Below are positions 26,220 to 38,513 of a stretch of 64,000 nt of DNA, one piece after another. The translations under genes were made by a program, and so were the position numbers. The stretch lies in contig NC_045142.1 in NCBI RefSeq assembly GCF_008831285.2, positions 5,587,501 to 5,651,500 on the forward strand, read 5' to 3'. This DNA is from Nymphaea colorata (taxonomy: Eukaryota; Streptophyta; Magnoliopsida; Nymphaeales; Nymphaeaceae). How positions within the stretch are numbered: position 1 is the first letter of the stretch; every line of letters starts with the position of its first letter. The notes beneath the pieces are model-generated. The model had not been told where the DNA came from. It ran no database searches and saw only the letters and a program-made list of their open reading frames with translations.

Positions 26220-26785
26220 ATGATGGTACTGTTAAACAAGTAAGTGCATGAGAATGGTCCTCTCAATTCTATGCAAGATGAAGCAATTAGTGTAAACTAA
26301 TTTAGAGGTAGGGGTAACAGCGAGAGAGAGGGTTTTCTGAAGTAGGGAATTCCTTTGATTTTGCGTGCAAATTTGTCGTGTAATCGTTTCTGACATATAT
26401 AGCGGCAACGTACTTACCTATATTGTAGAACCGTTTGAATCCTCCCTGCTAGTTACAAAGAGATGGGGGCGGAAATCTTGTACGTGTTCCTTGTCAAATC
26501 GTTCTATCATCGGGATCAAGGAGCATCTCTAACTGCAGCAACTGAAGATTCTTGTTAATCCCTCAAAATTTGTTTCTATCTCAATCTTATAAGTGATTCC
26601 TATATAATGGGGTATACCCATGCTGTAAAGTGTGAAAAATATAATGAAAAAGAATTTCCCCTTTCTCTCGTGGATGTAGGCTTCAAGCCGAACCACGTAA
26701 TTACTGTCTTCCCTGTTTTTTCCTCCCTGTTTTTTCCTCCTCTTGCAATCTCTGTTTTTCCATTACATACTTCTTAACACTCCTC
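26220..26785 (+). mobile_element. Probable LTR retrotransposon LTR relic (solo LTR or fragment)
   Basis: The stretch has the layout of a plant retrotransposon LTR. A TATATAAT-type promoter element lies near 26600, followed about 80 nt later by an R/U5-like sequence, CTCTCGTGGATGTAGGC, then GCCGAACCACGTAATTA near 26688-26704 and a pyrimidine-rich tail. The GTGGATGTAGGC...GCCGAACCACGTAA arrangement is familiar from Ty1/copia LTRs. The boundaries are uncertain: I could not find a convincing 5-bp target duplication, and no internal coding region is adjacent. Confidence 0.5.
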
Positions 26786-26984
26786 CCTCTCACTGCTCAC
26801 TCTCTTCCACCTTTGCCTCTTTTTCCTATTTACAGATCAGGTAGTTCTACTTCTACCTGTTGAGCATGTTTATATATTTGCAAATGTATATTGGCAGATT
26901 TATATATCGTTTAGCACGGTTTATTTGCCTTTACTTGTTTGACGTGTACCCGTAGAAAGAGATGAAGGATCTAAACTAAGGAAA

Positions 26985-27088
<104 letters not shown>

Positions 27089-28444
27089 ACATCTAGGTGG
27101 TTTAGTCATTTTCAAATCGGTCTCCACTATAAACTTAGAAGTTTCTAGTTTATAAGTTTAATAAAAGAAGAAGATCACAAATATGTGATACACAAGTTGG
27201 ATTATGTCTTTCAAATCTAAAATCAGTTCTCTAAAATCGTCATAAAATCCTCTTCATGCAATCAGACCTCTTGAATTGGGCACTGCTAGTTTATTTATAC
27301 AACTGGATGTCAAAAACCCGTTGAGATCCAAGTAAACAAGCCACAAAGCCATAAATAATGGTTATATATATATATAAAAGAAGAATAAGTTGTCAAATTC
27401 TTGCAGATAAGATTTCCTTGGACCCATAGTTGGGAATGAAAGCATATCTTAAGTTAATCTACCACGACAGAAGTGTAATTTCATCAACGTACGTAACATG
27501 ATGATGTAAACAAGAGAGAGAGAGAGAGAGAGATTCCGATGCATAACTCATAGGGTGCACGTGAAGCTTATCAATGAGATCAGCAGCAGCGACACTTTTC
27601 TCTCTCCCCCTCTTTCTTTCTCTCTCTAGATCTCTCTCTCTCTCTAGGAAAAGTAAAAAGATCAATCAGCAGGAGGGGGACCTGGTCGGTGTACAGTTCC
27701 TCAACCTTCCCCCTTAATTGCATGTCCAAGATCGGCACGGGGAGACAGTACCAGTCCCACAGAACAGAATTTTCCGCTACTGTTCCCCTTCCTTCTATGA
27801 TATAATACACATTCATCTCTCTCTCTCTCTCTTTTTCTCTCTCTTCAATAGCCGCCCCTGCAAAGTTTATGCAGACTGCCAACTTAACCGGTTGACTCTA
27901 TGGTACTGGAATTTTGGCTTCACTATTCCAAGTTTCTCGCTCTAAAGTATAACATTTAACAACACTTCCTCTCCCTCTCGCTCTCTCTCACGTCTCCTCC
28001 TAGAACCGATCGATAATATACTAAAGATTGCATCAGCCCTAAACTTGAATCCACAGGCTGCTTGTTTCAATCTTTGAGCGTTTAAAGAATTATTCTCAAC
28101 TTTGCATGAAGCATGATGACCTGTTCTTCGCTACGTGGATCACATCCTTCTTTTTTTCTTTTTTTGACTATCCCATCATTTGATTGGACATTTTGACGAT
28201 ACAAAGATATTTAATATATATTTATATGTCATATAGAATTACTGAGAAGGACAGCGTTTTCACATTCTCACACAGAGAGAGAAAAGAAAAAAAGAGAGAA
28301 AAAGGAAAAGAACATGAAAGATACAGAGATCTTCATGGTGTTGTGGGGAGCAGTGAAAACGGCGAGGCGGTTCTAGTCACGAGGACAGGAGAAGTATCCG
28401 TAAAGAGATAGAGCGGAGGTGGAGAGTTGTGATGAGGACATGTT

Positions 28445-29120
28445 TCATTCATCGGTTTTGGAAGAAGAGCATTCCGTGGTGGTGCTGGTGGGGCTGTTGG
28501 TGGCCGTCTTCTCGTCTTTCAGACCGGTGCTGGTGACGGGGAAGAGCTCCAAGGTCTGCAATGGCCGGCAGCAACTGGGAGGGCTCAGCTCCAGCATCAC
28601 CCACTCGTGGATCCCGCCAGCTCCGCCGGCTGCGGCTGCGGCGGCAGGATTCCTCATCTCCTCAACCTCAGGAGTTGCCACCTTGCACATGAAGTTCATT
28701 GCTCTGCTACCTTCCTGCAGAACGACCCAGAATTATGGAATGAGAGACTGAGCCAGCGAAAGAGAGATAGAGAGAGAGCGAGAGAGAGAAAGAGAGAGGA
28801 AGTACTTGTTGGTGGTGAAAGAAATACTGGTGGGGCTGCATGTGAAGGCCTGCGGCGCCGTCTCTTGCTCTGTCGAGGAGATACTGGTGCTGGAGCTCCT
28901 TCATCATTCTCTTTCTGAGCTTCTGCCTCTCTCTGGCCTTGTGGTTCTGGAACCAGTAGAACACGTTCTTGCCCTCGATCTTGCCGTAGAAGGAGAGGTG
29001 AGCGGTTATCTGCTGAATTTGCGACGCTTTAGGAGTGCGTATGCCTGCTCTGTACATGTCTTCCAAGATCATCAGCTGCTGTGGTGTTGGGCACCACCTG
29101 GTAGACATCGGCTGAGGCAT
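28445..29120 (-). CDS. WOX3: WUSCHEL-related homeobox 3 (PRESSED FLOWER / NARROW SHEATH type), 2 exons, 194 aa
   Basis: Exon 1 is 29120-28806 and exon 2 is 28714-28445. The intron has a GTACTT donor and a CTGCAG acceptor, phase 0. The WUS-type homeodomain spans about residues 5-70: [14 protein letters not shown] at the N-terminus, the GIRTP turn, helix 2 with [13 protein letters not shown], and recognition helix [16 protein letters not shown] (52-67). The initial STRWCPTP and the IQQITAHL segment are typical of the WOX3 clade rather than WUS, WOX4 or WOX5. Exon 2 encodes an Ala/Gly-rich linker and the WUS box TLELFPV (159-165), followed by a short Ser/Thr-rich tail. The WUS box recruits TOPLESS-type corepressors in family members. 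WOX3 proteins act in the nucleus to recruit lateral and marginal founder cells of leaves and floral organs. The 194-aa length fits the clade (about 200-250 aa). The ATG at 29120 directly follows a GA-rich leader. A second in-frame Met is residue 5. Confidence 0.95.
28738..28800. repeat. GA-rich tract in the WOX3 intron
   Basis: The 91-bp intron (28715-28805) is largely occupied by an imperfect (GA)n/(TC)n run. The donor and acceptor sites lie just outside it. Confidence 0.7.
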
Positions 29121-29380
29121 TCTCTCTCTCTCTCTCTCTTTCTCTTTCTCTCTGCCAGTAATGGTGCTGTGAACAATGGTGGTGGTGGGAGAGGGAGGAA
29201 GAGAAGGGAATTGTGTGATTTGGAGCGTGGAGGAAGGAAGACGATCGGCAGGGAGACAGAACGGATGGTTAAAGCGACTGTGAGGAGCAGTAGGGGGAGA
29301 GGGAGGCTTAAAATAAGGAAAAGGGAGGAGGAAGGGAGCTTCTATTTACTGCAGAAGATCATTTAATGTTGAGAGAGAAA
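29121..29380 (-). promoter_or_regulatory. 5' leader and proximal upstream region of WOX3, purine-rich on the gene strand
   Basis: Immediately upstream of the WOX3 ATG, 29121-29155 is an almost pure GA tract on the minus (gene) strand. It probably lies in the 5' UTR or core promoter. GA tracts are bound by plant BPC/GAGA-binding proteins, so a regulatory role is possible. Further upstream is G-rich on the plus strand. A weak TATTTTAA-like sequence lies near 29310, but I cannot assign a firm TATA box. Confidence 0.4.
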
Positions 29381-29562
29381 GAGAGGGGGAGGGATTCTGG
29401 CATTTGTTATCAGAAGAAGAAATTGGAAAACAAAAATTTATGACGCCTACGTTTTTGTATGAGGTTTTTGCACAGACAGAGAGAAGAGAGAGAGAGACTT
29501 GTGAAGTTTTTGCCTTGGTGGCTTGATGAGGTTGCTTGCTCGACTAAGTGATCACTCTCTCC

Positions 29563-29564
<2 letters not shown>

Positions 29565-29597
<33 letters not shown>

Positions 29598-29670
29598 ACT
29601 GCATTCACTTGAGTAGTAAATAATTGGTTGATGCTGACGGCATCATTCTAACCCAACAAGGAATTCAGCC

Positions 29671-29706
<36 letters not shown>
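29565..29706. repeat. (CT)n and (TA)n microsatellites upstream of WOX3
   Basis: A CT run lies at 29565-29594 and a TA run at 29672-29706, separated by about 80 bp of unique sequence. They lie 450-590 bp upstream of the WOX3 ATG. Confidence 0.9.
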
Positions 29707-29709
<3 letters not shown>

Positions 29710-31649
29710 CATGCTAAGAAATAAAATTTTTTATTTTCCATTGCCAAAAATTGTTGTAATAAATGCACTAGCAACTATTTTTGTTTGGTCAGATTTGTTA
29801 AGGTTTTACCAATGTTTTTTGGGATTCTTAGCGAGGAAAAAATAAAAAATTCCTCTAACAACACTTGGTTATAATATATATATATATATATATCTTAATC
29901 AAAATTCATAAAGTGCTATGAAGTGAAAAAAGTATAAGAAATTAAAATGGCGAGCATTTGGATTACATCAAACTTAGTTTTGATAGCATCCAACATTCCA
30001 GCTGTTTGATTGTTAGATTCGTCTAATTTATTTTCTTCTCTATCACACACACATGCACACACATGACGGCTCCTTGGGGATATTATACACCAAATCAAAT
30101 CAATTTCCTAAATTAAGTGACATCAATGTACTTAACATTGATAAACACGCTAAATATAGTTCTTCAATTAACTATTTGAATTGCCATATACCAAAAACAA
30201 ACTATTGCCAATCAACTTCTCTTACAAAACAGATTTGTTCCAAGTTTTATTCTCATGGGCCTAAAAATATTATGATTTTATTTGCATATATGCTGAAGAA
30301 CAAGATGAACAGGTTAAACAGTATGACGGCAGAGGTACACTACACTTTTGGGGAATGTGAAGGAGATGGTGTTCAAATATTTCTTGGGATCACTAGCGTG
30401 GCGATATTGACTTATTAAATTTTCAAAACAGACAAAAAAATTCGTAGCGTCTCTTTAAATTTCGCACTTATTTCCATTTATTGTGTTTGGATACATGTCA
30501 AATATATAGATTGTAGAAACCACAAAAAGTGGCACATATAGAGGAACATTTATTAACCTTTATTTCATAGTTTTATAAAATAGTACGAAAAATAAAAAAG
30601 GAATTTTCTATTTTTTGTTTTATTAAAAAAAATTAAAGTATATTTGGATGCCAGTTTTGTGCTAGCTGAAGAAAAGTATTGTTTCGAAAGAAAACTTCTG
30701 ACACATTTAAACTAAGAGAAATTTGCAAATAACTGTTGAACTCTTGAGGCATTTAGTTGGACCACTTTATGTATCAGAAACTACATATAGCCACTTAAAT
30801 TTATGAGATCATTCACAAACCATGGTTCATGAATGAAAAACGTTGAAATCTACCAATAAAAACTATTTTACCCTTTCAAAAAGGTACTTAAAATCGTAGC
30901 CTCATTTTTTTAAAGACACTTTCACCACTATTCAAAAGACCAGACCAAAAAAAAAGAATTGTGGATTGCGATAAAAAGTGCTGAGAAATCCTTACTTTAA
31001 AAGTGTTTTATATATATAAAGGAACAGAAGGTCTTTTAATCGAGTTCAAATGTTTGTAACTTATGAAGAGCATCTTTGTGAATTATTATATAAATTTAAT
31101 CAGTTATTTATAATTTTTGAAACATTAGGTGGTTCAGAACATGTACAACACAAAAAATCGAGCATCTCTGCAAATGCACAAAAGATCGCTTTTCCATGTA
31201 CCATGTCGATATTTTTCTGATACAGCCATGACTTTCGAAAATTTATCGTTTTTCCCCCTTATTGGTAGTTTCTCGATAAAGATTTGTTACAACTATATCT
31301 TGAACTTTAATGTAACATTCAGCTGAGTTTGCTTGTGGATTCTTAAAAGCATGATCATATTCAAAGATCTTGTAGCGTTTGATATAATTAGAAATTAAAG
31401 ATGACATGAGAAACTCTGAAATGCTACATTTACTGCTTTTACTTCACTATGAAATGCTCTTTTACAATAAGCAGATTCATATTATGATACTATGCAACTT
31501 TGTTCATTTGTCTTTCTCATGCTATTATTACGTGCATTATGAGGCCAACAAAACTTCCAATTCTTGCATGGAAACGTTATCTATTACTACTTTAAAGACA
31601 ATTAAGGTTTTAAGTTCATTCATGAGTAATCGAGGATTAAAATTAATTG

Positions 31650-31908
31650 AAGTCGGTCCGGCCATTCAAACCCGAGCCCAAGCCAGGACCAATTAAATCA
31701 TAATAAAATATTATATTTATATATAAAAATTAACAAAATAAATATAAAAAAAACATTAGCGGGCCCACCCGGGCTTACTGGGCCCAGCCGGGCCGGCCCG
31801 ATAAGGAATCGAGCTGGTTCGGTACCCTTTTTTGAGCCCTGGTCCGGGCCCGAGTCAGGCCATGTACCGGGTACCCGGTGGCGGCTCGGCCCAGTGCCCA
31901 GCCTTAGA
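31650..31908. mobile_element. Truncated or diverged member of the GGGCC-armed MITE family
   Basis: A GGCCC-rich right arm ends in CCCAGTGCCCAGCCTTA, and there is an AT-rich core at 31690-31755 as in the 17128 copy. The left terminus (CCGGCCATTCAAACCCGAGC region) lacks a clean inverted repeat, and no target duplication is evident. Confidence 0.55.
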
Positions 31909-32130
31909 CAAGGGGCCTGCTACTTGGTTTATGTAAACACAAAAATCTCAGGTTAAGTGGCTTGTCTTGACCTAACTTAAACTCCAGTCCAGGTAAAGCT
32001 CGATCGGGCGTAGACAGACCAAACCTTCTTGATTTGTGGAGGACTCAGGCAGGCACACTTGCATATTATCTTATTTCCTCCAAGGTCTACAAAGGATACC
32101 CACTTGTGTCTTATGCGCGGGGTGCACAAC

Positions 32131-32325
32131 GAGGGGCAGAGCCAGAAATTTTTAGTGAAGATAGCCGTATTAAAGTTTCTAAATTTTGATTAGGGCCGAA
32201 ATACCATTTTTCAAAATTTTTATATAAAACAAGTGAAACTTTTTTAAAGTTTACATGTAATTTTTTTTTAAAAAAAATTGAGGTGGGGCTAGAGCCCATG
32301 CTGGCCCCCCTTGGCTCTGCCTCTG
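32131..32325. mobile_element. hAT-type MITE with GGGGCAGAGCC ends, 195 bp, perfect TSD
   Basis: The left end GAGGGGCAGAGCCAG and the right end reversed CAGAGGCAGAGCCAAG form an inverted repeat. The 8-bp duplication TGCACAAC is exact at 32123-32130 and 32326-32333. It is the best-preserved copy of a family with partial or diverged members at 22108-22292, 33140-33270, 41922 and 42765. Confidence 0.78.
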
Positions 32326-33139
32326 TGCACAACAAACTGAGCGAACTTGGGCTCAACTCAAACTCACTCGTAAAAGCCCGACACTATATGGTTGGGTCGA
32401 GCTTGAGCCGATTACGTGGAGTTAGACTCAAGCTCGAGTTTTTGAAGTTAAGTCGAGCTCAACCTGGCTCGTGTGCAACTCTACTTATGGGCATAAGAGG
32501 CGACTAAACGAAGGCTCTCCCCACCCCCATTGACACTCAATAACGCCGTTCCCTTATAATCTTCTCCGGCAATGAATGCACCTGATCTTTTAATGGATTC
32601 TCTAGTCGGTTCAGGTGATCATCAATTTTTGACATATACCCTGATTGAAATTGCAAGAAAAAGTTCAAAATTAATAAGCTCTTGATTTCGCCAACTCCGA
32701 GTAATTAAGATTAGGCAACATGGGATTAGTTGTTGACAATAATAGATATATCTTATGTAAATCCGATTCATTTAAATCCTTTAAGGGGCATTTGATAACT
32801 TTCAAAATTAAAGTTGTGGGGTATATGAAGGGATGGAATTTGACCAGTTGACCCGGGCTGACCTTGATAGGGCCTACCCGGTCGAGCCTGGCTTGAACTC
32901 AGCTCCTTAAGAAGTATGTCAGTTGCTCGACCCAGCCCGCGCTGGCTCGGTTATTTGAATCCTTGGCCAAGTTTGGTCTTTAGATTTTAGATGCTGAGCT
33001 CAGGTCCGGCCATGATGAGTTGGTCACTGCATTACTGCCAGTAGGACCCCAAAAATTTTGTGAGAAATAATCCGGACCATTTTTCTTTTAAGCAAATTTA
33101 AAGGGAGCAGTGTAAAACCCGTGTCCGAACTCACGGAGA

Positions 33140-33270
33140 GGGACGGATCCAAAGAGGGGCAAGCAGGGGCCGCCCTGATTTTTTTTAAAATAAATTTTTA
33201 CTTTATAAAATTTTTAAATATTTCCATTCGGCCTTGGTACAAAGTACTGAAACTGTATAATTGACCTCCT
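33140..33270. mobile_element. Diverged fragment of the CAGGGGC/GGAGCC MITE families
   Basis: A GC-rich left part (GAGGGGCAAGCAGGGGCC) is followed by AT-rich sequence ending near CATTCGGCC, as in the other copies. No right terminus or target duplication is visible. Confidence 0.35.
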
Positions 33271-33304
33271 AATAACAGAAAGAGAAGCTCACATAGCATG
33301 AACA

Positions 33305-33590
33305 CGGATCCGATTGGTTCGGATCCAAATCCAGATCCATAAATTGTGTAATGTGGAAAGCTTGCTTGTCACCTCATTTTATGTCCAAATCCAAAAGAAG
33401 AAAGGATATTTACAACAATGTGTCAGTCCTTCATGCCATGTACTGAAATCCAATTGGGTTTGGATCCAAATCCAGATCCATAAATTGGGTTTATTGAAAA
33501 CCTGCTTGTCAAGTCATTCCATTCCCAAAAGAAGAAAAGTGATGGCCAATAATGGGTCAACATTGAGACTTTCTAAACCCTAAGTTACAG
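33305..33590. repeat. 141-bp imperfect tandem duplication
   Basis: GGATCCAAATCCAGATCC lies at 33321 and again at 33462. In both cases a TTGCTTGTCA/CTGCTTGTCA segment and a CCAAAAGAAG segment follow at matching spacing. Confidence 0.8.
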
Positions 33591-33824
33591 TACTGGAACC
33601 AACTCAAGTTCACACCTGAAATCCCCCTCTTGGAGTTAACACAGCAGCTTTTTGCTTCATTAAATTGTTGACAAGAAGGTTTATAAAAGCAATGGGAATT
33701 TAATTTGTTAATAAAGAGAAAACGGCTAATGGCAGGAGAGGATTCTGATTGACTTGGGACTTTTTTTTTTTTTGGGGAGAAGCCAGTTTTTTTTTAACTC
33801 ACTTAATATATTATTTGTTTACTT

Positions 33825-34150
33825 TGAACTCCAAGAGCTTCTTGGCCTTGAGGCTCCTAAAAGTTCGATCGTCAGTTTGATTCCTGTGAATGCTAATCAT
33901 ATGAAGTTCTGCAATAAAACAGTGTACCACTTGCCACCCAAGTTCCAACGCAGCTCTCGACATCAACAACCAGAGAAGTGGATTTACCATCCAGTTTCAG
34001 TGTAGCTCTCGACCTCAGCAACTTGAGAAGAGGGTTTGCACTCTGTTAGGTCTTCAAAGCCCTAAATTTCAAAAGTTTGATCATCTTTTTAATTCGTGTG
34101 AATTCTATTCATATGAAGTCCCGCAATGCAAACAGTGGATTTGTCGTATT
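33825..34150. repeat. Degenerate 212-bp tandem duplication
   Basis: The ATATGAAGTTCTGCAAT block at 33899 is echoed by ATATGAAGTCCCGCAAT at 34111, with related AAAGTTCGATC/AAAGTTTGATC sequence before each. Confidence 0.6.
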
Positions 34151-35199
34151 TTAGTTTTCCTCTTGTTAGGTTTTCAAAACAGAAACTCCAAAACTTTTTG
34201 GGGATGTTGTCAATTGGAATCAGTGGATAATTAATGCCTTGATATGAGGCGTCACCAACTTATCGGAGAAAGACATCCAGAAAAAAAAAGGTGGAAAGCA
34301 GCGCAGTTCAACTTGTTCAAGAGATTTTCATCCTTTACATGCTTGGATTTCTTTAAATTAATTACTTCTTGCATTGATTTTTCATTGTTAATTATGAAGT
34401 GATGTCTTACTGTCCCGCTTCTTTTCCTTTCATTATTATTGTGCCGGTGGCTTCATATGACAACTTAATTTAATTCCGGTGCAATTACTTAAGATCTCTC
34501 TCATCAAAATCACCCTGAATCCGCCATTAACGAGTGCCACATTTCATTTTTTATTTTTTTTTATATGTTCTTCGTTTATTTTTAAAATATTTCCCACCGA
34601 GACGGTATATGGCCCGATTAGCGAATCGGCAGGCTCAATGATTCGGTTCATGAATTGATTTTGACACGACAGATGATGTATCGACAGACATGCACTTTTA
34701 ATTCTTGCTAATTTAAAATAGTTTAAGTATTTAAAAATTGATTTTAAAAATAAAATGGGAAATAGGAACGTCATATCTGCCTTTTTTTTGGGAAAAAGAA
34801 TCTAATAAAAAAATAACTAGTAAAAAAATAACTGAAGAAGAAGGAGACGATCTGATGGGAGGGGATGGCGATGGAGTGATCACATCAGACCTGCAAAACC
34901 CCATTTAAATTGTCATGACTTCTCCACTCACTTCCACCACAAACACGTGACCAACGTCCCGTCTCCTTCCACGCAACTTTGACTTAATGACTTCTGTCCC
35001 CGAGAAAAAACAGAAATAAAGAAAAAAAAATGACGGAAAAACATTTCCGGGGAATAATTTTCCACCCTTGTGACCCAAACACGGTTACCATTTTTTGTCA
35101 GGCTTTGCCTTTTTGTAGAACTTCAGGACCGTCGTGTTGAACTAAGTTTGTTTGAAGAGCCGGTTCAACACTCGGAACTTTTACCTAACTCACTGACAA

Positions 35200-35490
35200 A
35201 AGTCACAAGCATAGCATGCGCGGCCGGCCGTTCTAGAGAGGACCATGCGGTCGATTGAAAAACTTTTCATAAGAAAATGTGGCAGGCCGGCGGACCCATG
35301 GTGGACCCTTTTTCCCTCAGGCAAAGGCGGCGTTTTCCCGTGAAAACTAGGTGGAGGAGGAGCCCATGGCCCATATGCGTGAATATAAGTGGGGAGACCG
35401 GTGGACCCTGTGTCTCCGCTCACGTCGCTGTCGTTTGGTCGTTGGAATCAAGCCTTCCTTCCGTCACCGGAGATAGCTAGGGACGGGGAC
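35200..35490. other. Isolated GC-rich, non-repetitive island without a recognised gene
   Basis: A roughly 290-bp block of balanced, GC-rich unique sequence (GGCCGGCC, GGCAGGCCGG, TCACGTCGC) stands out from AT-rich flanks. An open plus frame of 61 codons (35298-35480, MVDPFSLRQRR...) crosses it but resembles no family I know. Upstream 34900-34990 holds CACGTG and other ACGT cores. It could be a promoter/first exon of an unseen or degraded gene. Confidence 0.3.
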
Positions 35491-36131
35491 TTGGAGTAAA
35501 TGTTGTATTGTTGTGCATACCTTGGGTTTCATTTAATATTAATATTTATCGGTTTCATTTATATATTAGCATGGTCGTTAATATTTGTGATATCTTGATA
35601 TATTGTGGTGGTGTTGTCACAAAAATATGTCAAGAAAAAGTCATCATAGTTTGGGGAAAGTTTAGGTAAAAACATTGATGTCATTGTGAGTGTAGCAAGG
35701 TTTTCTGCATCAAGAATAGATTCTCTTGTTTTTAGTAAAACCTTGGATACTGTTTCTGGTTTTTTTCTTTTTTCATAAAATAGTCTATATATAGTTTTTT
35801 TCCTTAACCAATGTTTTAAAAAATTATGATTTTTTAAAAACAGAAAAATTTAGAAAGTCTTAATTGTAAAATTTCTATTATTTTTATTGTCCAATATATA
35901 TATATATATATATGTACACATTCTCCTTATAGTCTGGCGAAACCTGGACTTGGGTCTTGATGGTTGGTATGACTTGAGCTCGACTTTTTATTGGGCATTT
36001 GCCTAGCCCCAATGAAAAGAGCACCAGTCTAGGGTTATCTTGCACCGGGAAAAATGGAAACAAGATCTCATCCAGAATGGAATATCAATTGCACTCTAAC
36101 CACACAATATTTGTATTTATCTGGCTTTTGG

Positions 36132-36134
<3 letters not shown>

Positions 36135-36182
<48 letters not shown>
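36135..36182. repeat. (TA)n microsatellite
   Basis: About 24 TA units. Shorter TA runs occur at 5593-5619, 18552-18571, 35894-35912, 40930-40953, 41120-41138, 43672-43688 and 53524-53546. Confidence 0.95.
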
Positions 36183-36185
<3 letters not shown>

Positions 36186-36959
36186 CAACTTTCAAATAGT
36201 TCATAATTAAGCAATGACATATGTAGGTTAAGCAAGTTCGTACTCGGCCAAGCCCGGCTCACTGTCGAACCCATCTCCACTTGGCTCGTGCCCAGTGTCC
36301 ATTAATTATAGTAATAAGTGGTGGAACACGACTCAGGGGGGGACTAGATCAAACTTGGCTAGGCATTTAGCCCCGTGCTAACTAGGCAGACCAACTGCAG
36401 CACTCAACCATAAGGAGGGCAGATCAGAACAAACTGATCTCATTTATGGCATCATACAAGGGGAATGTATTAAAGACGAATCAGTGCCCTTTTGATTTTC
36501 TTGGCTGGATCTTCTTTTTAAATGTTGTCAAATAAATTTCATTTTGCATTTAATTCAAGGGCAATTTACTAAGAGTAAATACTATTAGGTGGCGGTGGTT
36601 GCTTCATTCTCTCCATTTCACACTGTTTTTGGTCTCCAACTCTTAATCAAGAAATGATGCCTATATGCTCATTAGGTCCCTTCTTTTTCCTAAAGTAAGT
36701 AAAGCAATGCACACTTAAATGATGATTTGACATAAAATTTCCCACTTTTGTATTAAAGAAAGAGATCAAGTTTTCCTGCTTGAAAGTTAAGATCATTGAT
36801 TTGGGTAATTCATTTAATATTAGTTGTCCACTTCAGTTCCGATGTGATACCAGGCACATGCACATGTCCGCATGCGTGTGCGTGTGCACAAATGCGTGCA
36901 AGGTACGTGTGAACACGTATGTCTATTTTTTCTGTTTCTTAAGGGTGAGTGGATCGTTG

Positions 36960-37125
36960 CAGCATCGCTAAGAGAGGCCACTACCCACCCCACTTTCTCT
37001 AGGGTTCACAAGGACCTATTATGAAACAGAGGAAGAGTGCGCTGAGATGTGACAGTGACCACTCTAGGATTTAAACACAAGTTCCTTAAGCAGGTGAACT
37101 ACCTTATCATCCAAAATCTACAATC
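36960..37125 (-). mobile_element. tRNA-derived SINE-like element, minus strand
   Basis: Read on the minus strand, GGTAGTTCACCTG (37103-37091) is A-box-like and GTTTAAATCC (37077-37068) is B-box-like at tRNA-type spacing. GC-rich sequence down to about 36960 would be the body. Confidence 0.4.
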
Positions 37126-38513
37126 CGTTGGGGAACACACGACTGCTTGCTATGTGAGCGTATGCACTAGTCATGGGTTGTTTGTAGAAGCTTGGTTAAT
37201 TAGTAAAAGAGATTCCCAGTTATAATGAGAAGGAATGTAAAAGCTGCATGAAGAGGCATTAGTCTGTTCAGATATAGGTTTCATTTGTCAGATTATTTTG
37301 TGCAGAACACGAACAGCTAGATTTAAATTTAATAAACATGAGTATGCTTTTGGTAATCCTTCAAAAGTTATTTGAGCAAATAATCTTGGGAGCCATTCCT
37401 TTCCACTCCTTTTTTGCCCTTGTATCTCATTTATATTCAGAATCCCATTTCTTTCCACATTTCTTTTGCCCTTAGATGGTTCTGGTAAGAGTTCATTATG
37501 TCTTTGAAATGTATGTTCTTAGAACTCAGGTTTTAGAATCACCATATTCTTGTCTTGGAGTAAATGTTGTGATTCTATCCAGCTTTGATCCATATTCTTA
37601 CTCAGAACATAAAATAGTGCTTTTGAAACATATGTTCTCGGGACATATATTCCAAGATTAGAAAAAAGGACCCAGAAAACTTTGATCCTTAGAATCTAAT
37701 CTGCACAATTCTTTTGTAATTATACTGCACCAGATCGCGACTCTTTGAATTGGGTGCCCAACATCTATTTCAACTCCTCAGTTACACCCACATTGGCTCA
37801 TTGTTTTCACATTAAATGACTTGCAATTCACCCAAGATATCAACAGATTGGAAATAAAATCTGCAATTCATATTTTCTCACCTGGGGAACTGTGAGATTG
37901 GGCAGGCCAGTACATGATCAATGAGCAGATATATTAAATGTAAATCAAAGAACCAGTTATATTCACCATGATCTGACCTACCACCTAAGAAAAAGGAGCG
38001 GCCTAAAATTGGACTGAGGCATGACTATTGAGAGATCACATTCATTTAAAACCCACTAAATTAGAAGTAGATCTAGGCAAGATATATAGCAGCTGGTTCA
38101 TGCAGATTACACACTTCCGGTTGGTGCAAGCCAAACTTTTTCCAGGAAATTCAATGATCTCATTAAATTGTTTGATGTTTTCCTTTCCATGTGAGAGCCC
38201 AGGGCAGCATATGCAGCTAAGATGCTATATCTTCTTGCATCTCACATAATGAGTTACATGCCAAGGCGTGTCATTGCCTTTTCCTATTCAATCAAATGAA
38301 GCCCGAGGGGCCGGATTTGGTCATCCAGTGTTCCTCAAAACTGAAACCAGGCACCTCCAAAAGAGCCTAAGGAACATGGTGGAGTTCATTCAAAAGTTCA
38401 TGTCTTACTTGCATGAGATGGGATATTACAGGTTTGTTTGTTGATATGGGCCAGAAGTCCATCCTGAGCTGTACACCGGCCGAAACTTTTGAATGAGCCT
38501 ATCATGTTCCTTT

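Noticed and set aside
28806-29366. 186-codon plus-strand open frame across WOX3
   Set aside because: It is antisense to the homeodomain exon. Its length comes from codon bias and the GA/CT tract.
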